A stretch of DNA of 52,299 nt from a virus: the IMG/VR virus record IMGVR_UViG_3300030450_003597, positions 1-52,299 of that record. The stretch is one strand, 5' to 3'. The position numbers and the translations under genes are program-made. Of this stretch, positions 33,401 through 39,687 are shown piece by piece; position 1 is the first letter of the stretch; every line of letters starts with the position of its first letter. The notes beneath the pieces were generated by a model. The model did no database searches, had not been told where the DNA came from, and saw nothing but the letters and a program-made list of their open reading frames with translations.

Positions 33401-33785
33401 TCTCCATTACAGGCTCTATATAAGTAGCAGTTAATGTCTCTTTTTTCCCTTTTGTTCCTACGAAACTTATTTTTGAAGCCGCTTCATCATTAAAGATAGA
33501 TGAATTTGCTATTCTATTTCTATAATGATTAACTACCATAGGACTTGGGTCTGCTACTATAGTATTACCAACTGTTCCCCATGTTACTGGATTTGCGAAT
33601 GAAGTCAACTCTTTATTATAACTAGCTACAATCCTATCATTTTTTATAGCACTTAAAATACCATGCTCAGACATAGGATTTACATTTAATGAAAAAGAAG
33701 GGGAATCTTGAGGAATATCCCTTTCTGAAGCGTTTAATATAGTTCCTGTATTAAAGTTCTTTATTTCTTTTAACTGTCTTGGCAT
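24483..33785 (-). CDS. Giant tail/hub protein (3100 aa)
   Basis: The frame opens 21 codons earlier, but AAGGAGAAAA sits immediately before the ATG at 33785 (MPRQLKEIKNFNTG), so I start there. The protein is overwhelmingly beta-rich with Ser/Thr/Asn/Gly and many short repeats of the type 'VSxGDxVxI'. A late segment (roughly the last 500 residues) has Tyr/Phe/Asp-rich strands such as 'LANFNGRLYAFDSTNIYRIN' suggesting a beta-propeller, as in short-tail nozzle proteins. No catalytic motif was noticed. It is probably the tail nozzle or hub carrying appended adhesin-like domains. It precedes the fibre-like gene and follows the phosphoesterase gene. Confidence 0.55.
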   Translation of the reverse strand: MPRQLKEIKNFNTGTILNASERDIPQDSPSFSLNVNPMSEHGILSAIKNDRIVASYNKELTSFANPVTWGTVGNTIVADPSPMVVNHYRNRIANSSIFNDEAASKISFVGTKGKKETLTATYIEPVMEKLFGVTTDSYTFIPSAAFSATDSSISFYTKTNTIAENLADSELTVSGFDDGVATINVAGTTLADFDGKLMSFRTPDGKNIQYEFGKDNNEGASGTHTSGALTSGGNTLIQLHGETTVAGIATEIKTAIENATNGHGTRISITRTTGLLTLTYKIQPLNNGVLNVGDYISFVQTNDTFTGRDEFEIMRVLTLSDTNMTVKRNCFGTQSFPTLSTSNEYYIYANRVTNGTQTAANQFPTTMATCKLYDWSGHSGNNVNTNASFLTKTSNEAGREKCGKIESADSNKAVVYDATNKTITLGSSNAVGSGDVLFNEGDTITIYQSGTSANNGNSFKILKKTTNPVVFTVDEAPTQDTESTDRVYIEANLIKNHTFHHVVSDGTITPGASAIYKCNDWLHKSYGVEGEASTIDNVYDNDVTTKVSIQTSGGVWDAANYTFGETAAAETAYYPFGGDDNDNDSFIRIESEYVRIRVPIVISLSATDTKLQFASEVDTLLSRGDIIAFEASTLDGSTEYMKVDFVSGNIATVLRGYFGTTAISHSVSQPYKCKNHLISQDISKSRLKAGGQYKLSFFARDNDATNDYASLDFSLKINGGYINKSGQWMASNNNRNSGFIDTYSSKNISQEQRWINLNEIYSSLGDTLIDTWRNFTFHFSIPRNVEIESDLTIEFASRGKHNGGGIQSYIDIDLLDLSEVTSVYKANTYTGDSYLVSNYINNSGRKDLVSIGFNGGTFSVIEGFSASSTLQTPSTNIIYSPISALNISSSSGPSVVSKNRALHMGFGSTIEDSRPQWLGYLNHKVFGESFNNQLYQDDNSVSTLTNYGGTSGSSNITNISKICTAGEFEYLPAAWDNGDKTLKITHASHRVSLGDNLIIREYGDASNEWTGSGIWVVTNNDPDSDGDAFICKRYNTKDPDPDNTSFMQSDGARDENTGKICYRPYYYYGIEVGEPYIYRIWPEDRIKTDVTNLDEVYFAGKIERSLSLNFPINSIATCYAKEESASTAALNGGRVYILPTFYDNSDGVPEVHIYDIMRSAEAWSAGQISKKGVLKLQFRSFKWSNDGTNGDIGSSTAVFDSVASQSTPIIKFGSATNEGYNELSDILETKAPNEKYVHEVTTNVTNEPDHFDTRLWVQANDIGGYSQNQPFVFCGRTPEAIMADNYNDTFNLGDRSPSTKFFDGANNAASSSWSTGSDNQAAYMFDFPGDKYFVHYHVKHHGVAYNNMEWSVNSDAGDVTTFGTSYFIGGPQVWGDLFVYRGTQFTQHMADTGWSYGDNATDFSMVDNNFSSGAFDVLNATLNPSGWGMTLSAIRPMTEYFYLNSPPHFQKGGFNGGHDSEIFPNYYNTLGLHALTDDMTSNNDYYIANMDTSDPRYTSYINFGYNVGFQSKIKFRQPRFGLFQMGDNDRDGLIDGTGLVVPSTTSLTTEMNDRHMGPYGEYHRRVCGHVVGILLINKEDNWDESSWIAHNGKMACYGKQYFHSSLPENGISDINDSNAVDYLKMSPKNVDTPYFNHNKTKIYLATCPDAHFGDYEMPPQLTAHASGSVASGQYTKVQLASGNSTATLQAGDPIFIADDPDYGATNYGATYISSIHDDDEFFVPVAHNSSINNAKIYPMTPALGYDYQTHVNMVNNVYNTGCISKFPAFHRAFYPEEKMNRIPFNNLFQPAWDDDEGDYEWNSGERGYLKSFNDLVETHSGGTKKEFRNMASLGKTFYTVPTRFGVTGAFGTKTSGQPDGRGFAPGIISKIESLNYKSGVMLRPVENTSTHSSDSYGTIFNFDNNDNLKHINYMNICVDAPSFPDNIYHKKQGSNLSSSINNNENNNQFSSRIYMSHLLNDAQTEDIPGHKKGVNFYSIDLNLLYPSSTMVESIWQINSDFNGADTPTIVDESINYNLYAGSYLEGSLSNNVVDNGQGTNYYKHLFGNYNKPMLVGRLTAIEPYITTADADYPAANLQPYIKLDGTTGSIYHGNSGNYARDTLHNYWATSSQWRDRGAFSGLMISILDKETGCIQTRQIVDSKSQGSSATSDAIYVMVHYPFGHNPSINDYYYIWTPWQACTAPVRLAKQQTIPFEFTNSTTGLVNYNNYPPNNAYIGDPIAKLPMKREWTYSISDNIGSSSSYLELPETEGNKCSVSGSGVVTCTYQHGLTTGDKVWIRKVGIPNPTGYTVTVTGSCEFTVSTTTAITDAYWYAIPIINNISSVQNPIALNFSGAVYRTMFGGFNMRKLREYAVSVTANDSDDLRLSSTAHKLSDGDTVTFKSEMIENENDRTFASASNWTEYSPDGSAPTFSDDGSPANLVITNLADTDPQGATLGTGSLRAVSARTYRITAELWTDSGTLTNVSMGIGGTASDTFSITTTKTYYSKEVVASSDAALIISSTHNGTITWNIDNVSVQDVKISGTFNTKDIATSGANAFDVAHKDEEVLQGRAYTNYWEMFLIESGNGSESRITKIRDNWNSWDRGASEFNLLRNDSSSAVFEDMFMTAAFNNIIINPGSMSTSEGSGNTFETDVRYEYKISFIYDGYQEGPLSSTLYSDSPNSAVGSYNITLAIKNYSRRLTHVCIYRRNGVTDFFRLVKEVSTATGWSQSEEGVWSNLIVDTGKLGATYESRTGMSEILETVDMKYGISTEIDGYLIVGDCSHQKVLNASNMLFRSRPGMFSLFDWVNDFILLKSKPTALANFNGRLYAFDSTNIYRINQETLVIEDIFEGIGCIDKYSVLVTEYGMFFVDITGIYLHDGTIPRKISEPISESGEVDTDFYSLLGGDDNIVDASWKNIVNQPNFTPPSLILDSSTSSVLVVFKINHKEGTNNASTVKYFVWSYNIPQSRWDLWDLCEDSNVGKPFLGTAGEVCIPIGDFIYEYKGGIDYRDYTWVSKKITVGEDSIVKVFNKIKLNGIKENVNLDGSNTNSQNKLLLVTSTGNISNSDTTYSSTSTNDSQYKISSSNKKGRWLQFKLENMDKELDSIGILYRRKSTK

Positions 33786-33851
33786 TTTTCTCCTTGCATA
33801 TCCATTTAATGTTATTATATGAAGATGTCCAGTATTTGTCAGGAACAATCA

Positions 33852-34634
33852 TTATTTGTTCCCATCTAGCATCTCTCCCCATACTGCAGTCCTCCCATCT
33901 ATTATCTGAACTATATCTACTGTAAATCTACCACCTCTATAGTAATCAACTATTGCAAAAGCATGAGCCCACTTATGTTGTCTTCCTCCTAACCATTCAT
34001 TCTTTTCAGAGGACATATCTTTTAGGCATCCTAATGACCAAGCTGATTTAGGTCCATCCATATGCGTTACACTATCTTGTTGCAGGGAATGATGATGACC
34101 ATACATTATATTGGCACCTAGCTGTCTTAGATGATTCTTTGCGTGGAATTGTCCACCAAAATGGTGCCCATGGTAAAAATAGAGCTTTCCTATTTTAAGA
34201 TATTTACCAGGTTTGTGGTATTTATATCCTCGCTCTTTAAAGTTACATACATCTTTAAAGCGATAGTTGAGATAAGGATGCTCTTCTACGAATCTATCTA
34301 ACCATTCATCATGATTCCCTGCACATATATGTTTTTCTTTACAACCAACTTTGTCCAGAGACTCGTCTATTATATCAAGTAACTCGTTTACTGCTTTTAT
34401 ATCTTCGTCGACCCTTGGCATTATATATTCCAAAGGTGGTTTCTTCTTTCTTTTCCACTGCCAATGAGAAACGCTTGAGAACTCTCCGAGGTCACCTAAA
34501 TCTACATATATATCAGGTTTAACCAGTTCTATTGCTTGACATACAACCTTGATAGCAGCTTTATCATATATAGGTGCATGTTTATCTGGAGTAACTATAG
34601 CACGCTTTAGTACTCCTCCACTTTTCTTTTTCAT
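33852..34634 (-). CDS. Calcineurin-like metallophosphoesterase (260 aa)
   Basis: All five metallophosphoesterase blocks are visible: DKH (17-19), GDLGE (47-51), GNHDE (106-110), a His in FYHGHH (about 152-157) and GHHH (about 177-180). These residues hold two metals in the family and hydrolyse phosphodiesters or phosphomonoesters. Phage members include nucleases and cyclic-nucleotide hydrolases; the substrate here cannot be told. Its position inside the tail/lysis region, away from replication genes, is unusual and might point to a late role, for example countering host nucleotide signals. Confidence 0.85.
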   Translation of the reverse strand: MKKKSGGVLKRAIVTPDKHAPIYDKAAIKVVCQAIELVKPDIYVDLGDLGEFSSVSHWQWKRKKKPPLEYIMPRVDEDIKAVNELLDIIDESLDKVGCKEKHICAGNHDEWLDRFVEEHPYLNYRFKDVCNFKERGYKYHKPGKYLKIGKLYFYHGHHFGGQFHAKNHLRQLGANIMYGHHHSLQQDSVTHMDGPKSAWSLGCLKDMSSEKNEWLGGRQHKWAHAFAIVDYYRGGRFTVDIVQIIDGRTAVWGEMLDGNK

Positions 34635-34645
34635 TCAAAAAACTC

Positions 34646-34972
34646 CTAGTTATATTCTCTCCTAGGAATGCGTCCCCAACAATTAGGGACAGTCCAACAC
34701 TCTTTAGCATTTTGTAACTCTATCTCAGTTTCGTCTGCTTCATATTTTAAAAACATTTCGTAGCAACTTTCGCATTCCCAAAGAAGGACACCATTTTTTG
34801 CGCCCATAATTTCAACTCCCACCATTTCTGATGAATTACATGAAGGACAAGTATGAGGATTATCTCTATAAATTTGCTTTTGATTTTTAACTAATCTATC
34901 AAGCAATCTTCCTTTAATCCTATCTACCAAATCCTCCACTAGAATCATTCGATTAGGGAGTTCTTTGTCCAT
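34646..34972 (-). CDS. Zinc-ribbon protein (108 aa)
   Basis: CPSC and CESC (about residues 42-45 and 68-71) with the intervening strands VGVEIMGAKNGVLLWE form a textbook zinc ribbon. The flanking N-terminal part is a basic helix. Such ribbons in phages often sit in transcription or DNA-contact proteins. It overlaps the preceding small gene by one base and lies 11 bases from the phosphoesterase gene. No specific family is recognised. Confidence 0.7.
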   Translation of the reverse strand: MDKELPNRMILVEDLVDRIKGRLLDRLVKNQKQIYRDNPHTCPSCNSSEMVGVEIMGAKNGVLLWECESCYEMFLKYEADETEIELQNAKECWTVPNCWGRIPRREYN

Positions 34973-35124
34973 TATGATAATGACTTCTTAACCTCAGCCC
35001 AAATCTTATCATCTAAATCGTTTTCACTTTTCTTTACTAACCAATCGCCTAATCTTAATAAGATTGCAATAAGCACTTTTTGACTTAGCATTTTAGTTGC
35101 TATAGCTCCTAATACTGAACCCAT
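34972..35124 (-). CDS. Small membrane-associated protein (50 aa)
   Basis: The product MGSVLGAIATKMLSQKVLIA continues as a hydrophobic/amphipathic helix pair and ends with a charged tail (SENDLDDKIWAEVKKSLS). Small proteins of this design are commonly found next to phage holin genes. AGGAG precedes the ATG. It is part of a run of six short, overlapping genes (34972-36116) that looks like a lysis or membrane module. Confidence 0.5.
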   Translation of the reverse strand: MGSVLGAIATKMLSQKVLIAILLRLGDWLVKKSENDLDDKIWAEVKKSLS

Positions 35125-35280
35125 TTACTTCTCCTTTTTTTGCTTTAACTTTTTTTTGCAACAATCGCAAGTTACAAAATCTCTTTGTGGATGGGAGCTT
35201 AATTCAAGTTTAGCTAGCCTTAATTTAATATCCGATAATTCAAGCTCAAACTCTTTCTTCCACATATTATCTATTCCCAT
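35125..35280 (-). CDS. Small helical Cys-containing protein (51 or 46 aa)
   Basis: Two in-frame starts are possible. ATG 35280 overlaps the stop of the upstream gene by 10 bases; ATG 35265 gives 46 residues. Neither has a strong ribosome site. The product has a helical first half (WKKEFELELSDIKLRLAKLE) and CDCC in a basic tail. No family; its place suggests the lysis/membrane module. Confidence 0.45.
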   Translation of the reverse strand: MGIDNMWKKEFELELSDIKLRLAKLELSSHPQRDFVTCDCCKKKLKQKKEK

Positions 35281-35408
35281 TTGTCTTCATCTTCTGCGAT
35301 ACTATCATCAAGCATTTCATCAATCTCTAGCATAACCCTATAGTATATTACTAATCCTCCTCCAAATACTATGCAGAATCCTGCTATAAATGGCAAAATG
35401 CCTTCCAT
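35271..35408 (-). CDS. Single-TM small protein (45 aa)
   Basis: An N-terminal hydrophobic segment with a Gly run (ILPFIAGFCIVFGGGLVIYY, residues 4-23) is followed by an acidic tail (MLDDSIAEDEDKWE). This is the build of small holin- or spanin-like membrane proteins. It is 2 bases downstream of another TM gene. Function is inferred only from topology and context. Confidence 0.5.
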   Translation of the reverse strand: MEGILPFIAGFCIVFGGGLVIYYRVMLEIDEMLDDSIAEDEDKWE

Positions 35409-35410
35409 AA

Positions 35411-35584
35411 TTAACCTCTTATTTTCGCGTATAGAGTCATTATTCCAACTACTATACCAATTGATAATGATACAAACGTTAGAATAGGGTTTAAAACCTT
35501 TAAAAAGCCTATTAACGTTGAGAAAAAGCTAGTACCCATACCTATCTCAGGGTAGGTAGATAAAACTCGCAAAGTGTCCTTCAT
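35411..35584 (-). CDS. Holin-like small membrane protein (57 aa)
   Basis: I start at the ATG at 35584, which follows GAGGAGGAAGA and overlaps the upstream stop. An ATG five codons earlier is possible. Residues 20-52 carry two hydrophobic stretches (FFSTLIGFLKVLNPILTFVS and LSIGIVVGIMTLYA) separated by Pro/Asn, then a basic end (AKIRG). This fits a small two-helix holin. The transglycosylase-like gene lies far away (49964), so holin and lysin are not adjacent here. Confidence 0.5.
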   Translation of the reverse strand: MKDTLRVLSTYPEIGMGTSFFSTLIGFLKVLNPILTFVSLSIGIVVGIMTLYAKIRG

Positions 35585-35964
35585 TCTTCCTCCTCGCAAT
35601 CATCCCATTTAGATAAGTCTAACATAGGTAATGGTTTCTCTATCATATGACTTTTTAATTCTCCATTTTGAACCGCTACTTTATTTCCACCTTTTATATA
35701 AGGCTTTCCATCTACACATCCTACAGAGTAAACAAATAAAATAGTTTTCCATATACCTACACGCACAACACGAGCAGGTTTACCATCAAAATGAATCACA
35801 TCATCAGTATTTAAGTCATTTCCAAGGAAGATTTTCAAACCCTCTACAGCCGATTCAATGGTAGATTTAAATATAAAGAGGAATCCTCCTGTTATAATTA
35901 AAAAAGCATAATCTCCTAATAAACTTTTTAAATAATCTTCCATTTTAACCGATGCTTTCTCCAT
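35581..35964 (-). CDS. Small MscS-like membrane protein (127 aa)
   Basis: A hydrophobic helix (about 17-32, GDYAFLIITGGFLFIF) and an amphipathic helix (TIESAVEGLKIFLGN) precede a beta domain: LNTDDVIHFDGKPARVVRVG, a 'T' strand, then GNKVAVQNGELKSHMIEKPL. The same order (pore helix, 'GDxV', 'G.V..I...T', 'IPN..l....I.N') marks the core of MscS mechanosensitive channels. It would be a minimal version with one full transmembrane helix. A phage could use it as a pore in lysis or as a channel in infected cells. The match is by eye; the acidic C terminus (DDCEEEE) is not typical. The start has no clear ribosome site; ATG 35943 is an alternative. Confidence 0.5.
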   Translation of the reverse strand: MEKASVKMEDYLKSLLGDYAFLIITGGFLFIFKSTIESAVEGLKIFLGNDLNTDDVIHFDGKPARVVRVGIWKTILFVYSVGCVDGKPYIKGGNKVAVQNGELKSHMIEKPLPMLDLSKWDDCEEEE

Positions 35965-35966
35965 AG

Positions 35967-36116
35967 TTATTTTTTAGATTTCTTATCTTCTTCCTTAGTT
36001 TCTTCTTCTATCATTGATTGAAGAAACTCTATTGCTCCTTGACACTTTATAAAAAGCTCTCTAGCTTGTTCTTGTTGACTCTTAAGATTCTTTACTTTCT
36101 CTTCTAGATTTGACAT
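35967..36116 (-). CDS. Small coiled-coil protein (49 aa)
   Basis: The product MSNLEEKVKNLKSQQEQARE continues as one charged helix with Cys25 and an acidic/basic tail (EEETKEEDKKSKK). It likely forms a coiled coil. It lies 2 bases before the MscS-like gene and 21 bases after the next coiled-coil gene. Function unknown. Confidence 0.5.
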   Translation of the reverse strand: MSNLEEKVKNLKSQQEQARELFIKCQGAIEFLQSMIEEETKEEDKKSKK

Positions 36117-36137
36117 TTACTTTGACCTCTTTTATTA

Positions 36138-36386
36138 TTATAAAGCTTTAATATCTGTAATAATTTTATCAAGTTCAGCTAAATCAGCTTCTAATCCAGA
36201 TTTCTCAGCTTCTAATCTTCTTTTTTCTGATTCATAATCACTTAAGTCGACATTTGCAACTGAGTCACTTAAAGTTTCTCCCGTAGATGCATCAAATCTT
36301 TTTTCAGTCAATGATACAACATCCCCATCTTTTGAGAAAGAAACTTTATTTGCTGATTTTAATGTTGAATAATTCTTTAATTTCAT
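36138..36386 (-). CDS. Coiled-coil protein following the tail fibre (82 aa)
   Basis: The first 45 residues are polar and beta-like (KVSFSKDGDVVSLTEKRFDA). Residues 48-82 form a clear heptad coiled coil (YESEKRRLEAEKSGLEADLA). The start codon overlaps the fibre gene's stop, indicating coupling, so a fibre-assembly or fibre-associated role is likely. No family is recognised. Confidence 0.55.
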   Translation of the reverse strand: MKLKNYSTLKSANKVSFSKDGDVVSLTEKRFDASTGETLSDSVANVDLSDYESEKRRLEAEKSGLEADLAELDKIITDIKAL

Positions 36387-39010
36387 TACTTCTCCTCTAA
36401 TTGTTTTTCTAAGTTATTTACTTTATTATTTAATTCTTGGACAGCTTTTACAAGAGTAACAACCATAGATTCTTTCGATACTCTTTGTCTCCCATCAGGT
36501 TCAACTGCCCATGCACTATAATCAGGCATATTATATTTATCTATAGCTTCTTTTACATCTTGTGCAATAAAACCATAATAATATCTATCCTTACCTCCCA
36601 TAGGGACAGTATCATCAGGATTATAAGCATTCCACTCTTTAGGAAATTCACTTGGTGATTTATGTTTATATTTAACTGGCTTTAGCATAGTAATAAAACC
36701 TAATCCTGATTCTATATCTTTAATATCTTTCTTTTGTCTCATATCTGAGGATGCATCCCAAGTTTGGTCAGCATTAAAATCACATCTTATATGGCTAGTG
36801 TTATTACCTATATGAACTGCATTATCAGCTGTTCCGTTCATATTATTTCCAATTACTATTTGATTATGCGCTGAAGTATCTTGAGCCTCACAATTATATC
36901 CAATAACAGTATTTTCATATCCTGTAGTAGTTGTATTTCCAGATAAACTACCAACAAAAGTATTAGAATGTCCACTTGTTTCTAAATCCGAACCAGAGCT
37001 TCTCCCTATAGCTGTATTGTTATTACCAGTAATCTCAGAGCTATCTGTTCCAGTACCAGCAAAAGCTCCTATAAAAGTATTATTAACTCCTGTTGACACA
37101 TATTTGCCAGCTTTAGTTCCAACAGCTGTATTTTTATTATCTCCAGCTTGATTTGCTTCCATCAAAGCTTCATAACCTACAGCTGTATTAAAATCTCCTG
37201 ATTGATTAGAAGTTAAAGATTTATATCCTACTGCTATGTTTTGACTAACATCTGTTGCACCATACAAAGATTGAAATCCTATAGCTACCGTCCCATCAAT
37301 AGCAGTTGCATGATTAAGCCCTTTTCCAGCTTGAGCTCCAATCAAGACAGTTTCATCTCCTGATGTCATTGAAATTCCAGCTTCAGCGCCTATTATTGTA
37401 TTTTGAGTAGCCTCACCTTGGAGTAATTTAGCAGCATGCATTCCTAATGCTGTATTTTTATCTCCTAATAAAGGAGTTCCATCTACCCCATATCCACATT
37501 GCAATCCTACAAAAGTATTTCGAATTCCTGTAGTAACCCAATATCCAGATTCGTAACCTACTGCTGTATTTGCTATATTCGTAGTATCTCCATCCATACT
37601 AAATAAAGCTGCATAACCAACAGCTGTATTTTGAGATTCATCATTATTAGCAGTTCCCATTGCATAAGTCCCTAATGCTACATTCTTTGCTCCAGTCTTA
37701 CAAACATCCAATGCTTGAGAACCAACAACTGTGTTATCTGTAGCAGCACCTTCTAAGTCTTTTCCTGCTTTGTATCCAACGCATGTATTCTCGTCTCCAG
37801 TCATTGTACTTGAACCCGATTGCCCAGACATAGAACCTATAAATGTATTATATTGTCCAGATGAAACTACATATCCAGCTCCTCTACCTACAGCTGTATT
37901 ATGACCTCCATCAACTGAAATAGGTGTCATTTGAGCAAGAGCATATGCTCCTATAGAAGTATTGTTACTCCCTGCTTCATTTGTAAATAAACAATTCCTA
38001 CCTATAGCTACATTATCATCTCCTGTTTCCGTATTTTTTCCAGCTTGATGACCCATAAATACATTGCTATGACCTGTTGTCATATCCGCTCCAGACAAAG
38101 AACCTACTAAAATATTTGCATATGTCGTAGTTGTATCTCCTCCTCCTTGCAATAAAAATCCAGCTTTATAACCTATGGCCATATTATAATCTCCGTCAAG
38201 TCTAGTACCTGTTATTCCTTGTCCAGCTCTATCACCAACGAATGTGTTATATTGTCCATATTGAAGGAATTCTCCTGCATTATGACCAAGCCCTGTGTTA
38301 GAGCCATCTCCAGAACTTTGTGCATTGAAATAACGTAAAGCTGCATCTCCAAAGGCAACATTTCTATCACCATCAACATTTGATGTTAATGTCTTATGGC
38401 CAACAGCTACATTAAATTGGCCAGTTGTATTTGCAAGCATTGACTGATAGCCAATTGCAATAGTTCCATAAGCATCATTATTTGATATTACTTTTCCAGC
38501 TTCATATCCAATTAAAACTGATTTACTTAACAAAGCTGCTGTTTTTCCAGCATCAAAACCTATAATAACATTAGCTCCATAATTATCTATACTTCCTGCA
38601 GCTGTTAAAGCAAGCCCAGCATTGTATCCGATAAGAGTATTGTTTTGCCCTGTTGTTATAGCGGTACCTGCATTTTCACCAAACAATGTATTATAATTGC
38701 CACCACTTGCAATTGAATCACCTGCATTTTTACCAAATATTGTATTTGATGTACCAGCTGAAGCGCTTGTTGATTGAACTAATACTGAATCTGAATCAAC
38801 TCCTAGGGTAACTCCATTTATTGTTGAAGAAAGTGTTACAGCTCCTGCAACTGTAAGAGTACCATTAACTGTTAATGCTCCACTAGCCAAAGATAATAAA
38901 TCAGTATCATCTACATGCCCTACATTACTACCATCTATATTTACATTATCAATACGAAGACTAGCTCCCGCTACTGATAAATCAACTACTTCTTTTGTCC
39001 ATGTCGCCAT
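36386..39010 (-). CDS. Tail fibre with beta-roll repeats and peptidase S74 chaperone (874 aa)
   Basis: About 34 copies of a 'NT(A/F)(V/I)Gxx(A/S)(G/L)' unit run from about residue 85 to 740, each a strand-turn of the left-handed parallel beta-roll seen in trimeric autotransporter heads. The C terminus has the intramolecular chaperone: Ser755-Asp756 in SSDMRQKKDI, KPVKYKHK, YYYGFIAQDVKEA and a final coiled coil. In this family Ser attacks the preceding bond, releasing the chaperone after trimer folding. It is probably the adhesive fibre. Repeats at DNA level make this locus prone to length change. Confidence 0.85.
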   Translation of the reverse strand: MATWTKEVVDLSVAGASLRIDNVNIDGSNVGHVDDTDLLSLASGALTVNGTLTVAGAVTLSSTINGVTLGVDSDSVLVQSTSASAGTSNTIFGKNAGDSIASGGNYNTLFGENAGTAITTGQNNTLIGYNAGLALTAAGSIDNYGANVIIGFDAGKTAALLSKSVLIGYEAGKVISNNDAYGTIAIGYQSMLANTTGQFNVAVGHKTLTSNVDGDRNVAFGDAALRYFNAQSSGDGSNTGLGHNAGEFLQYGQYNTFVGDRAGQGITGTRLDGDYNMAIGYKAGFLLQGGGDTTTTYANILVGSLSGADMTTGHSNVFMGHQAGKNTETGDDNVAIGRNCLFTNEAGSNNTSIGAYALAQMTPISVDGGHNTAVGRGAGYVVSSGQYNTFIGSMSGQSGSSTMTGDENTCVGYKAGKDLEGAATDNTVVGSQALDVCKTGAKNVALGTYAMGTANNDESQNTAVGYAALFSMDGDTTNIANTAVGYESGYWVTTGIRNTFVGLQCGYGVDGTPLLGDKNTALGMHAAKLLQGEATQNTIIGAEAGISMTSGDETVLIGAQAGKGLNHATAIDGTVAIGFQSLYGATDVSQNIAVGYKSLTSNQSGDFNTAVGYEALMEANQAGDNKNTAVGTKAGKYVSTGVNNTFIGAFAGTGTDSSEITGNNNTAIGRSSGSDLETSGHSNTFVGSLSGNTTTTGYENTVIGYNCEAQDTSAHNQIVIGNNMNGTADNAVHIGNNTSHIRCDFNADQTWDASSDMRQKKDIKDIESGLGFITMLKPVKYKHKSPSEFPKEWNAYNPDDTVPMGGKDRYYYGFIAQDVKEAIDKYNMPDYSAWAVEPDGRQRVSKESMVVTLVKAVQELNNKVNNLEKQLEEK

Positions 39011-39019
39011 AAATTTCTC

Positions 39020-39409
39020 CTAAAAATCCTGTGCCTTAGTATGACCTATATCTGTATAATTTGATTTAGAGAATTTCTTACCTTCTTTAACTCCTGCTAT
39101 ATACTCACTATCAAAATATTGAGCAGTATTTATATCTATATTTCTAGGGTCTTTATATCCAGATGCTATCACCTTAGATACAATAGATTCATGAAATTGC
39201 TCTGGAATCTGATTAAATGTATTGCTTAAATCATTTGATGATAAATCATTTTCTCTAGATATTGCATAAATTCTAAAAGTTTTAGCTACAGTTATAGATT
39301 TCCAATCAGTTGTAAATCCATTTTTAGTAACAGCATTATTAGACTTTTCTACAATACCTATTTTACCCAATTTATCAACAAACCAAGCTCTTTGAGTTTT
39401 TGTAGCCAT
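39020..39409 (-). CDS. Probable head-tail connector protein (129 aa)
   Basis: It sits between two small connector-like genes and the fibre gene, overlapping the upstream gene by one base. The product has a basic N terminus, a beta-rich centre (TTDWKSITVAKTFRIYAISR) and a polar tail. No named family is visible. Position in the order capsid, decoration, connectors, fibre suggests a head-completion or tail-joining protein. Confidence 0.4.
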   Translation of the reverse strand: MATKTQRAWFVDKLGKIGIVEKSNNAVTKNGFTTDWKSITVAKTFRIYAISRENDLSSNDLSNTFNQIPEQFHESIVSKVIASGYKDPRNIDINTAQYFDSEYIAGVKEGKKFSKSNYTDIGHTKAQDF

Positions 39410-39687
39410 TATGTATATTCTCCTGCATCTTCATCGTCAATAATAGGTTTACCTATTAATTTTGGTATTTTAATATCATCAATCCAAACACTTTTTATTT
39501 TAATAATTCTATTATCAATATCATAATATCTTTGATTCGCTACTGTAGTACCAGTATAAGAATCTTTAACTATTTCTGTTCTTGCACAGAAATCATTTTT
39601 AGCTCTATCTAATAATTTAACTATTTCAGTTTGTCCCATATGAGGATGATGTTGTTGAACTAATTCTATCATTTCTTTAATTGTCAT
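39409..39687 (-). CDS. Small connector/adaptor-like protein (92 aa)
   Basis: It starts with a helix of 'MTIKEMIELVQQHHPH' type followed by a second helix (EIVKLLDRAKNDFCARTEIV) and a beta hairpin (YYDIDNRIIKIKSVWIDDIK). Two helices and a hairpin are the common core of gp6/gp15-like head-tail adaptors. One-base overlaps on both sides tie it to its neighbours. Identity is inferred from design and place. Confidence 0.45.
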   Translation of the reverse strand: MTIKEMIELVQQHHPHMGQTEIVKLLDRAKNDFCARTEIVKDSYTGTTVANQRYYDIDNRIIKIKSVWIDDIKIPKLIGKPIIDDEDAGEYT

